From: Aaosphaeria pasadenensis
Lineage: Eukaryota > Ascomycota > Dothideomycetes > Pleosporales
NCBI GenBank assembly: GCA_022813625.1
Contig: JAKLMB010000011.1
Span: forward strand, 434,001 to 498,000
Length of the DNA stretch: 64,000 nt
Direction: 5' to 3'
Under the pieces are notes generated by a model that was not told where the DNA came from, ran no database searches, and saw only the letters and a list, made by a program, of their open reading frames with translations. Within the stretch, counting starts at the first letter, position 1, and every line of letters begins with the position of its first letter. This document shows positions 35,491-45,028 of this stretch, one piece after another. The translations under genes were made by a program, and so were the position numbers.

Positions 35491-36447
35491 CTAACCGGAT
35501 TGAGTGGCTGTGGTGAGAGAAGGAGGCTCGCTGTGGTCTTCCTGAGGTACGGTGTCTTTCGAAGGGTTGGATACCCGCCTCCGCTTGCGGTTGCCGGATA
35601 GACCGTCAGGTAGGACAATCAGATCGGAAATAGGTGGACACTTTGGGACCACCCCCCGGGTTGCCATATCCCTCCAGCATGCAAAAAAGAAGGCTGAAGC
35701 CTTGTGCTGCTGTTTGGCTTGGTCTTGGTCTGCATCAGGGTTGATCTGGGCCCGGATGCGAATATCGATTGTCTCCTCCATGCCTCGGAACCAGACTGAC
35801 TTCAAGAAGTCTCGCCACTTCTTGCAAAGTCGCCTTCTCTCGATTGGAATTCACTCTGGCGGGGAGAAGATACTCCCAAGGTCGACGTGCCCAATGATTG
35901 GCTGGTACATGCGATATATCAGGGTTATCATGTCCTTTGTATCTTTAGGCCATGAATCCTGAATGTAGGTCTTCCGTTCTGGTGGCGATACCGCAAGTAG
36001 ATCAACTCCTTGATCCTTGCATCGCGCTACAAGGTGACGAGCTGTTGGGAGTAGAAAATCCGTGCATATCTTGCATTGCCAGTTTTGAGCCATCGTATTG
36101 ACCTACCGAGTTTTCAGCATAAATTGGTTCGAGGCTGACGGAATATCCTTGTGGAGCAGCCAAATTGAGTGTCCCGAAATCTCATGGGTGCATAAATATT
36201 CGCTCATGAACGCTACCCGAATGATCGCGTCGGATGTCCCGCCCTCATTCCCAAGAGCTGAGAACCAGCCCATCTCCTTGATTGTAGTCGCTTGTGTGTA
36301 GCCGGACTGTGGCTTCCCTCCAAGGAACAGTGTCTTCGGGTCGTCTCGAGCGTATTCTTCGAACTTCTGGCGACGGTGCCCGGATGTCGCTCCGTCCTCT
36401 GCTCCTCTACTGGCGTCTTCGGGGGAGGCGTATGTGGTGCCCGGCAT
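35491..36447 (-). pseudogene. Interrupted 319-codon frame, unknown protein
   Basis: One continuous minus-strand frame starts with an ATG at 36447 and ends with a stop at 35491. It is broken only by a TAG at 36105-36103 and a TGA at 35853-35851. The parts before, between and after look like ordinary protein sequence of one gene: EEYARDDPKTLFLGG, then CTDFLLPTARHLVARCKDQG and DMITLIYRMYQPIIGHVDL, then RRRLCKKWRDFLKSVWF and a basic GNRKRRRV near the end. The TAG overlaps a GTAGGT donor-like word, but the acceptors I can test downstream give lengths that are not multiples of three and run into stops. Splicing therefore does not easily rescue the frame. A 3n intron around the TGA cannot be excluded. 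I do not recognise the family. A decayed or lineage-specific gene is my reading. Confidence 0.5.
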
Positions 36448-38653
36448 TCTGGTAGCGAAGAGAAGGATTGAGTAGGAAAAGAGATTGTGGATTTGAAAAC
36501 TTAGATCGGAGGTTAACGGCCTAGATATATGGAAAGATAAGAGGGAAGGATAGAGGTTCAGAAGGAGAGGCTAAGAGAGAAGTGAAGAATATATAAAAAG
36601 GCGGAGAGCTAGGTAAAAGTCGGTGTAAAAGATAATTAGATAAAAAGTGTACGGTGAGAGAGAAACCGTACCTATCATCCTAAATTGTAGCATAAAATAA
36701 GGTTAGTCGGAGACCATAGAACTATAGGAGGGTTGTAGAGCCGCCTTCACCTTACCACTGCACCTGTAAGATATGTCTATTCCTGTAATGCTGGCTTCTT
36801 AGCAGTTATGTAGAGATAATATCACGCATAAAGAATATTCAAGAAACATCGTCAACTTCTTCAATAGGTCTGAGAGTGAATTTGGTGTAAATGGCTCCTG
36901 GATATCTAGAGTTACGATGTATGATCATACTACTCCTTCCCCACAAGTTCATGAGCAGATGCGTACCCAACACCTGCGGCACTCCACCAATACCCTGACT
37001 TAATATTCAGACCTGTACGAAGGATCAACACCAGATGTACACAGGGCTGGCACGTAGGACTGGCCACCTGCTAGCTTCGTGTATTCTCTATACATAAATC
37101 AAGGGTGTACTGTAGCCAGTAAATAGTCTTAACTCCTCGCGAGGGCAATCTTGCGAATGCACGGTTGTGGGCAAGAAATACTAGCAAGGGGTCAGCCCGA
37201 CGTGCCACCACTCTATATATGTATTAATATATGTCTACATATTCATCAATGAATCAAGAGAACGCTAGCTAGATAATTGTCGTGTATGTCGCATAAGTCT
37301 GTGACATGTTGTATCATTCTGCCGCAGAGACATTGGCCTGCAAGATCAGTCATATAAAAAGATGCCCGAGCCTTGGCCCGGAATGAATCAGCGGAATCTT
37401 CGGAAGATTAGAAAACTTACTGACGTAGAGGATCCAGCGGAAGTCCTCCTGTCCCTAAGGAGGGCGGAAGTACTTACATGCACGGAGAGGATCTCATCTC
37501 TCGCCAAGAGAAACGTGGTCGAGGGAGCAACGTGATTGGTCCGTCAAACATCTAAGTAAATGTTTGATTTCTGTTGAAGCGATTGTGAGGGTGAGGTTAA
37601 GATATCCAAGGATGCAGAAAAGCTTATGGATGTGTTTCAGTGGGCGACGTTACATCATCGTGATCCTTTCTTCTCACAAGTTTTCGCTATTCCTTTGTGG
37701 ACTGTGAAGTCTGCGGCGCTCGTCAATCGCCCGATATCACGATGCCAAGCTGAAAGGGATGGACTTCATTTCTCGCTTTGGCCTGTAGATGGCCTGTAGA
37801 TGGCGATAAAATGACCGCATAATTATGGAGGAGGCCTGAGTGTATCGGAATTACGGCACTTCTTGCTAGGGAACAGCACCTAGTGTCTTGTAGAGATGGT
37901 AGAGACCCGAGAGATTGCATGAATTAGAAGTGACTTCGGTGGGATTCGGTGTATTCTTCCCTTGGGGAACATACGCATCTAATTCAGGGTACGGAGTACG
38001 ATGACTGTTCAGCCTTGGGGGAATAGCCCGGCTTAGGAACCTTTGAAGCCGACTTCAAATGGACCATAGCGAAGTGATGAGAGTCGACACGGAATGTACG
38101 CTTGATTGAAGGCGTACTAATCAATGACAAGCCAATGGTGATGGCAATCAGGTTTGCCGTACGGAAGGCAGCTAAGTCTGCAACGGGCTACAGAGTACTG
38201 GCCAACATGGTCGTAAGCCTTTCATCAAGCATGGCCATACGGGTGATTTCCGAGCCTGCATGTGTCGGTCCTAACCAACTTCCACCCTTAGGGACTAGGT
38301 GATGCTGATACGGACTAAAGACTGACATCCACGAGTCCTAAATCAGCCCTACACCAGGATGATATGCCTGCCAATTTCCATCGTCATTGTCAATCATGCT
38401 GTCGCGTGAGCTTGCCTAGTTAAAAGTTTTATGATGTTGGTGACATCAACAAGTAATGAAGCACTTCGATATCGAGGTGACGAGAGACTTGAATGACCTC
38501 AATGAAGTTGAAAAGGATGAAGAATTGGCAAACACGTTCTGAAACCGAGTTCATCTATTTGCGAGAGCGTATGAAACGGCATCACGACAATAGATGGTCG
38601 GCATCATTAAGGAATTGGCAATCTGTAAGGTCATGATCATCGAGGACATGTCG

Positions 38654-38661
38654 TCACGTGA
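38654..38661. promoter_or_regulatory. TCACGTGA E-box upstream of phosphate permease
   Basis: A perfect octamer with CACGTG core, the site class recognised by the fungal phosphate regulators Pho4 (yeast) and NUC-1 (Neurospora). It lies about 680 bp upstream of the permease start. That distance and the lack of a second site nearby make the link suggestive only. Confidence 0.4.
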
Positions 38662-39202
38662 CTTGACCCAAGCGACTACTCGTGCATGCTGAGCATCACC
38701 CGTGTAAAATCAATCTCTCAACATGATGGCCCAACCCAATGAGGTGGAGGGAAGTTGACATCGGCACCGGCAAAGATGGAATTTCCTTCTTGGTAACTAC
38801 CCGTGCAGCAGACTGGCGTGCAGGCTTGCAGGTGTGCAGTGTGTGCGCGAAACACGCTCGCGGGCATTAAGGCTGGGGGCGCTGGTGGTGGAGGTTTCGT
38901 AGCGGCTAAGGCGAGAAAAACCCCTCGTGGCCGTACCACGGTACAAAACCAAAGATGCCTCAACACCAACAATCCAAAACGTGCCTCCAACGTGTACTCC
39001 CATTGGCCATGAAAATCTTCAGCGGGTTCCACTCGAGGCAAAATACCAAGTGTAGCGGAAACTTGGCGGCCGCTCTTTTCGCGTGTTGATGCGCGGATTG
39101 TGGACTTGGCAAAGTCTTGAGCTCCTGGGCGGGAATATGGCCCGACTTGTATTGCGAGCTCGTTCTATGGGTCTCCCATTCGGGTGAGTGGTCGTGTGCC
39201 CA

Positions 39203-39208
39203 TATAAA
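39203..39208 (+). promoter_or_regulatory. TATA box of phosphate permease gene
   Basis: TATAAA within CCATATAAATG lies 130 bp upstream of the start codon, a plausible core promoter position for an inducible fungal gene. Confidence 0.45.
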
Positions 39209-39337
39209 TGTAAAATGTTGCCCATATGCAAACTGGATTCTTGCTCGACCGGACCTCCACAGCTCTCTGCATTGTTGTCGAGAGCTGATTCTCTCTTCTT
39301 TCTGCAAATTCATTCCCTTTTCTGATATTCGCCCATC

Positions 39338-41228
39338 ATGTCTATTCCAGCGGCTACCGCGAAATATGAATGGATTCTCGCCATTGTAACCATTGCCTTC
39401 GTCTTCTCTGCCTTTGGTAATGGAGCCAACGATGTTGCAAACTCCTATGCCAGTTAGTGATCACACCGAAAATGATTGTGATCGTTGTCTCCTAACCATT
39501 CATAGCTTCTGTGGCCGCCCAAACATTGACGATGCCCCAAGTCGGTTTCCTTTCCATATGTACGGAATTCATTGGTGCTGTCGGTCTCGGAGCACGTGTT
39601 ACCTCCACCATCAAGAACGGAATTATCTCTATCGATCGCTTCAGGGAGGCATCAGACCCTGGCACCCTCATGCTGGCCATGGGTTGTGCTGAGGTCGGCT
39701 CAGCAACCTGGCTCATGCTCGCAACACATCTTGGAATGCCTGTGTCGACTACACAGACGGTCGTTGGTGCTTTGATTGGTGTGGGATTCGCAACTGGCTC
39801 GCCCATCAAATGGGCCTGGGCAAGCGGTTCCGTCTCGCAGGTCGCTGCGTCCTGGGGCATTGCTCCATTGATCTCTGCCGGCTTCTCTGCACTGATCTTC
39901 GGGACTGTTAAGTGGGGTGTGCTGGAGCGTGCTGACTCTTTCAAGTGGGCGATGCGTCTCATTCCCATGTACATCGCTACCACCTGTGCCATTCTTGCAC
40001 TCTTTATTGTCGTTGAGACACCCACTGCCCCATCCTTGGAGGAATTCGGAGCTGGCAAGGCAGCGGGAATTATCCTCGGCGTCTGGGCCGGTTGCTTGCT
40101 CGTGGCCTATGTGTTCTTCATGCCCTTCTTTGAGCGTAAACTCGTCAAGAAGGACCCACGTGTGCGTTTCCACCACATCATCCTCGGCCCCATTCTCCGC
40201 AAGGACAACCCGCCGCTATTTTGGCCTGGAAAGGGTGATGAATACGTCAAGAACTACTACGCCGATGCCTACGGTGAGGTTCGTGCCGGTGCCAATGAGG
40301 AAAGAAACTTCGCTGGTACTTCGAACGAGTCAGCCAATGCCGGTCCCGATGACATCACAAAGCACAAGACCTCCAACGACCCCAACAAAGATGGTGCTCT
40401 CCCAACCGACCCCGAGAAGTCGGCCGTTCTCGAGGAGAGTGGAAAGGACGATGCCCCTGCCGCTGCTCCCCTCAAGCGTCAGCGAAAGTCCGAGCCATAT
40501 GAGCGCTTCATCGGTCCTGTCCAGGGTTTGTCGTGGCTCAGCCCTCAGAAGTGGTATGGGTACCTCAAGTTTGTTCTGTTGCAGGGTAAGTAATCTGCAC
40601 CATCCCGCAGACTGTATGCATATGCTAACTTCTCGAAGGTGTAACAAGGGACGTTATCACGCACGACAGCGATCGCCTTCGCGCCATCCATGCACGCGCA
40701 AACCGTTACGATGTCCGCGTTGAGCATCTCTGGACTTACTGCCAGGTCTTGTCAGCAATGATGATGTCCATTGCTCACGGAGCAAACGATGTTGCCAATG
40801 CTGTCGGGCCTTGGGCTGCCGTGTACGAGACATACAAAGCTGGTGAAGTGTCTACCACTTCTCCAACCCCTGTCTGGTTCCTCGTTGTTGCCGGTCTGCT
40901 GCTTGGTCTTGGTTTCTGGTTCTACGGATACAACATCATCCGTGCCATGGGTAACAAGATCACTCAGATGTCGCCGACTCGTGGTTTCGCCGTTGAGCTT
41001 GGTGCTGCCGTCACGGTGTTGTTGGCTTCTCGATTGGGTTTGCCTGTCTCCACCACTCAGTGCTTGACTGGGTCCGTCATGGGTGTTGCTCTCATGAACA
41101 TGGATTTGGGAGCTGTCAACTGGAAGCAGTTGGCTTTCATCTTCATGGGCTGGGTGGCGACGTTGCCTAGCGCTGGGCTTATTGCTGGCCTGCTTTGCGC
41201 TATGGCACTCAACACCCCCCATTTCTAG
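39338..41228 (+). CDS. PHO89: Phosphate permease, PiT family (PHO-4/Pho89 type)
   Basis: Plasma-membrane cation-coupled (usually Na+) inorganic phosphate symporter, high-affinity and normally induced by phosphate starvation. Three exons (39338-39452, 39506-40585, 40639-41228) give 594 residues. The two PiT signature repeats are present: GNGANDVANSYATSVAAQTLT near the N-terminus and AHGANDVANAVGPWAAVYE in the third exon. Each is followed by a VSTTQ block (GMPVSTTQTVVGALIG and GLPVSTTQCLTGSVMG). About ten to twelve hydrophobic segments flank a hydrophilic cytosolic loop at roughly residues 270-400, which is rich in Asn, Lys, Asp and Pro. The first intron splits the codon after NSYA. The gene is complete and typical. 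The CACGTG-containing octamer upstream fits phosphate control. Confidence 0.95.
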
Positions 41229-41940
41229 ATTTTTGAATTCAGACGGGCCTGTCGGAGGGTGGCAGGTACTGCTATGGGAGGTTCGGCGTATAGAGATGAT
41301 AGAGAGATATCGGTAGACGTCCTCAATTAGCGGCTGCATTTTCGGAACGGCGTTTTGGTATATTTCGTTACTGCACACAGATTATGTGGGAAGGGAGTTC
41401 ACATTGAAAAGTTTGCAAGGTCAGCGTAGACAATCGTTAGCAAATTACCGCTTCATGAAAAACCCAATCGATACTTCGAAAAGAAGCAAATTCTTGACCA
41501 CTGCCTGAGGTGTGATTGCACTGGAAGTAGAAGTAGGGGTTGTATTACAGATTAGAGATACATTCATGTAGTAGCGAACATCGTGATGGAGAATTAAATG
41601 ACTGTTTGATTAGATCGTCAACAATGTGCATGCTCAAGACAAGTCTGAATGCAGTGCAGGACTGTGAGTTTTCATCTGTGCAGACAATTCCAGGTGGTGT
41701 GGTGTGTCGCACAGAACCCGGAGCCGTACGATGGGGAAAGCCGACCCACCCATCACGTGATACTTCCAAACTAGATCATGCCACTCGGTGCTGCTAGGAA
41801 AATAGCTTGCGAACGTCCAACCTCATATCCTCTCCAGCCCACCGCCCACACCTCCGTTCACCGCAACGCAACTCCATCTACCCGCTCCAGCGACCCTTAA
41901 ATCCCTCCCATACCTCCAAATTCGGCAATTGAGACCAGTC
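41229..41940. other. Spacer between phosphate permease and COX6
   Basis: 3' flank of the permease, then the COX6 promoter. A TCACGTGA octamer lies at 41753-41760 and a pyrimidine-rich leader at 41820-41930. No gene is supported. Confidence 0.6.
41753..41760. promoter_or_regulatory. TCACGTGA E-box in COX6 promoter
   Basis: A perfect octamer 181 bp upstream of the COX6 start, a good promoter-proximal position. Cbf1-type factors at such sites are known regulators of respiratory genes in yeasts; the link here is inference. Confidence 0.45.
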
Positions 41941-42773
41941 ATGTCTTTCGTTCGCGCCGCATCCAAGGTTTCTCGAGCCGGTCTTCGAGTTCCGGTCAAC
42001 CGTGCCGGCCCAGTTGCTTTGAGCGCACAGCGTGCTTTCAGCGTCTCGGCCGCTAAGCTCAGCGATGCGCATGCTGAGGAGTCATTCGAGGAGTTCACTG
42101 CAAGGTACGACGCCGTCTGGAGGGGGAATTTAAGGATACATAAGGAGAGCTAGTACCCGAGGCCGTGGATGTGGCATTGAGCTCAATTGAGCACATTTAC
42201 GACGCAGGTAGCTAATGGATCATCACCGTAATAGGTACGAGAAGGAGTTTGAGAAGGTCAACGACGTTTTCGAGCTTCAGGTACGTTATCACAACTCCCG
42301 CCTCTCCTCCAATCACGGATACCCCCAATCACCTGACTCAGCTTTGGAATTGAGGTCTGCTATGGACCCATTGAGAAATTGGAAACTGACGATTCGGTAG
42401 CGAAACCTCAACAACTGCTTCGCCTACGATCTCGTTCCCTCTCCATCCGTCATCATCTCCGCCCTGAAGGCTGCCAGGCGTGTCAACGATTTCCCCTCCG
42501 CCGTCCGTGTTTTCGAGGGTACGTTCCTGGACCGATTATCTCAAACTTTCATATCTCCATAATCACAATTGCAATATGCTCTTGATTTGAGCTAAGCTTG
42601 TGCCGCCATTTTTCGGCCTAGCTATCGGTATATGACCGCTGACATCATAACCAGGTATCAGGTACAAGGTCGAGAACAAGGGCCAGTACGAGGAGTACCT
42701 CCAGGAGCTTGAGCCCATACGCGAGGAGCTCGGCATCCCATTGAAGGAGACCATGTACCCCGAGGAGAAATAG
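41941..42773 (+). CDS. COX6: Cytochrome c oxidase subunit VI (Cox6 / mammalian COX5A type)
   Basis: Nuclear-encoded matrix-side subunit of respiratory complex IV. Four exons (41941-42104, 42235-42280, 42401-42518, 42655-42773) give 148 residues. The first 40 or so are a mitochondrial presequence: Arg/Ser/Ala-rich with no acidic residue (MSFVRAASKVSRAGLRVPV). The mature part shows the COX5A pattern: ESFEEFTARYEKEF, FELQRNLNNCFAYDLVPSPS, AARRVNDFPSAVRVFEGI and EELGIPLKETMYPEE. The first intron is bounded by the same 8-bp word AGGTACGA at donor and acceptor, so splicing leaves one copy. Introns make up nearly half of the gene. The assignment is secure. Confidence 0.93.
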
Positions 42774-43392
42774 ACGGCTTGCGACAAACCTCATCTCTTC
42801 TCTAGGATTACGTCCCACCGAGCTTAGTTGGAAAAACAACCTTATGACCTGTACATCGCCGGCCATCTCTGTGGATAATTCCTTAGAAAGAACGTACCAG
42901 GGAGAGACGGGATGCTGTATCACTAGTGGGGACTCTTTTCATTTGTTCTTCCTGCACGGAGGGCAATGAAGACGGAACCTCGAGCGTAGACTTGGTGTGC
43001 GGGTTTAAAAGGGGCGAGCGGTATTCCGCTGTAGTTGCTGTACAGATTCCAAAGTTTCTTTTTCAAGATGCATTCTATATCCTACGTTCTAAATGTTTCA
43101 TGTGATGATCTGTGGGAGTCGTTCCACGGGCCAACCAGAGCCTTTGGATTACATGATTGAGTCATAATGCAAGGGGATGATATGGACATGACTCGATGAT
43201 TTTGATCTCTATGGTAAACTGGAAATAAAGTCGTGAACGCTGAAATGCTACAGATCCGTCCTGCCGGAACTCCTATGACACAATGTCTGACATGTTATAG
43301 TATCCCCCTTAACCCTACTCGTAATGTGAACAGTCCAGCACCACGACCTGTGTGAACTTTTATACGAAACCTTCAGAAATCGAGCGTGTGGT
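42774..43392. other. Convergent 3' spacer between COX6 and the mannosyltransferase
   Basis: Tail-to-tail spacer with 3' UTR-like sequence only. No gene is supported. Confidence 0.65.
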
Positions 43393-44774
43393 TTAGTCCA
43401 TGCCAACATACTTAAACCAGAGAGGCCGGCAGTCCTCCCGGTTCAGCCACTTCTCGCCGTCAGTGAACATGCCAGCCGTGCAGCCTGAGCACTTCGGGCT
43501 ATTTGGGCAGTTGAAGAAGGGAATGTGTTGGTAGCCGATATCACGGAACCTAGTCGTCGAGTCAGCAAAGTTACATTTCAACTTGTGTCGCTTGGGATAC
43601 ATACCAATGGATCTTGCTCTTATCCTCGAACAAACCCAACGCAACACTGTGGACAGGCGCATCACCCCACCGCTCATAGAAGAACCCACCCGCTCGATCC
43701 AAATGATCAAAGTAATCCCTATACTTCTTACTCCTCCAAAATTCCAAATCGCCGATTTCGAAATTCGACCAGAAATGGCAGGTCGAGTACCCATTCGCTA
43801 TCCTATGCTTATCCGGCCGGCGCTCGTTGTCCTGCAGCCACTCCCTTGCATTGTTTTTGTGTATGTACTCCGGATGGTCCTGCATGAAACGTAGGGTTTC
43901 TGGCCACAGTGTTTCCACGCTCTCCGGGCTGTCGTAAATGTTGATGTTGAAGCCGTATGTCTTGTTGTGGTCCTGCATCCACCTGAATACATCATAGTCA
44001 ACGTCGCAGAAGAAGTGGACGTTGGGCTCCACGCGCCAGTAGTATTGGTAGTCGGCGAGTGCGGGGTGTTGGGAGAACATGCCACTGTTCCAGCGGCACA
44101 TCTGGTGGTATGATGTCTTTTCCATGTATTGCACGCGGTGGTCGTCGTCGGTGAGGAGGGCGACGGATTCGTGGTAGAGGTCCATGTTTATCCAGTCGGG
44201 GATCTTCCAGTGGTCGGCGGGTACGAGCTCTACATTTCAATTAGTACTGAGATGTTTATGGAGTTGTGTAAACCCACCATAGCGGACCTCCGCTTTCGTA
44301 GCGGCCCTTGTCTTTTGCTTGAACTCTTCTGTAAAAGGTACATCGTTGAAGAACGTCCAAGGGTAGTTGAATTTGTGATTCCATGTCCGTTCAAGATCCC
44401 TCATGCTCTGCAACAAGTCGTCCAGCTCTGAATTCCTCACTAGACTAAGTATAGTGGCGTTTATGCGGTCGCTATTCGGGTTGTCAGCGTCGTAGTTGTT
44501 GCCATTGACCCGACGAAGCGGTTCTGGAGGCTCGCCAGAAACTAGACATACAAAGATTAGACTCAAATGTACATACTTTGAGGTTGGATTTTGAAAACAT
44601 ACCATCTTTTTGCGGGTCGTGTGTCCAATCGTTGATCTTCTTGGGTGTCTCTACAGCCGCCTCTCGATTCGGTGGTTGTAACTCAGCGGGCGCCTGGAAG
44701 ATGAGCGACACCAGGTAAATAAACATGCACAATGTGATCGCCGCAACAATGCGCATGCTCTTCGGGAGCGCCAT
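43393..44774 (-). CDS. GT15 alpha-1,2-mannosyltransferase (KRE2/MNT1/KTR family)
   Basis: Golgi type II membrane enzyme that transfers mannose from GDP-mannose onto O- and N-linked glycans of cell-wall and secreted proteins. Four exons on the minus strand (44774-44603, 44541-44278, 44229-43605, 43549-43393) give 405 residues. A short cytosolic tail is followed by a signal anchor (MRIVAAITLCMFIYLVSLIF) and a stem. The catalytic domain contains the family block YYWRVEPNVHFFCDVDYDVF. Further blocks are YPWTFFNDVPFTEEFK, CHFWSNFEIGDLEFWRS and GGFFYERWGDAPVHS. The last exon has the Cys-rich ending CPNSPKCSGCTAGMF, then WFKYVG. It is complete. It shares a 254-bp divergent promoter with the gamma-tubulin complex gene. 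Which KTR subgroup it belongs to is not decidable by eye. Confidence 0.93.
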
Positions 44775-45028
44775 TGTTAAAATCGTTACCGTGGAAGAAA
44801 GCTCACCCTCTCTACCTTTTTACATCGTCCCTTCCACGAGTCTTCAATCGAAAGCTCCGGCCAAGCGTCGTCGTCATACAGAAACGCATTAACGGAATCG
44901 GGAAAGGTGGCAGTTCGTCCGTCAACCCAGGCGCTCCCACGCGTTTCACCACCGCAACGGCGAGGGCTGTGAGGAGATCGACGCCCGACCGTTTCGTGCG
45001 CCTTGACTTGGTAACTCACGCGTCCAGC
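44775..45028. promoter_or_regulatory. Bidirectional promoter, mannosyltransferase / GCP gene
   Basis: The two start codons lie head to head 254 bp apart, so both promoters and 5' leaders must fit here. The frame of the right-hand gene is open through this stretch up to an ATG adjacent to the left gene's start, but that extension would leave no room for the other promoter. Confidence 0.6.

Larger units (their letters stand above)
36448..39337. other. Gene-poor spacer and distal promoter of the phosphate permease
   Basis: The stretch from 36450 to 36700 is purine-rich on the plus strand. A 13-bp direct repeat is at about 37780-37806. A TCACGTGA octamer is at 38654-38661 and a TATAAA at 39203-39208. 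Open frames up to 117 codons in 38700-39390 run on both strands without recognisable features. No gene is supported. Confidence 0.55.

Noticed and set aside
35552..35962. 136-codon plus-strand frame
   Set aside because: Overlaps the better-looking interrupted minus-strand frame; Arg/Ser/Cys-rich shadow composition.
38718..39389. Overlapping frames of 70-117 codons on both strands before the phosphate permease
   Set aside because: Mutually overlapping, without domains, and covering the permease promoter with its TATA box.
44774..45028. Extended N-terminus for the GCP gene (85 more residues)
   Set aside because: It would begin at the divergent gene's start codon, leaving no promoter, and the extra residues look random; the inner ATG opens a conserved-looking N-terminus.
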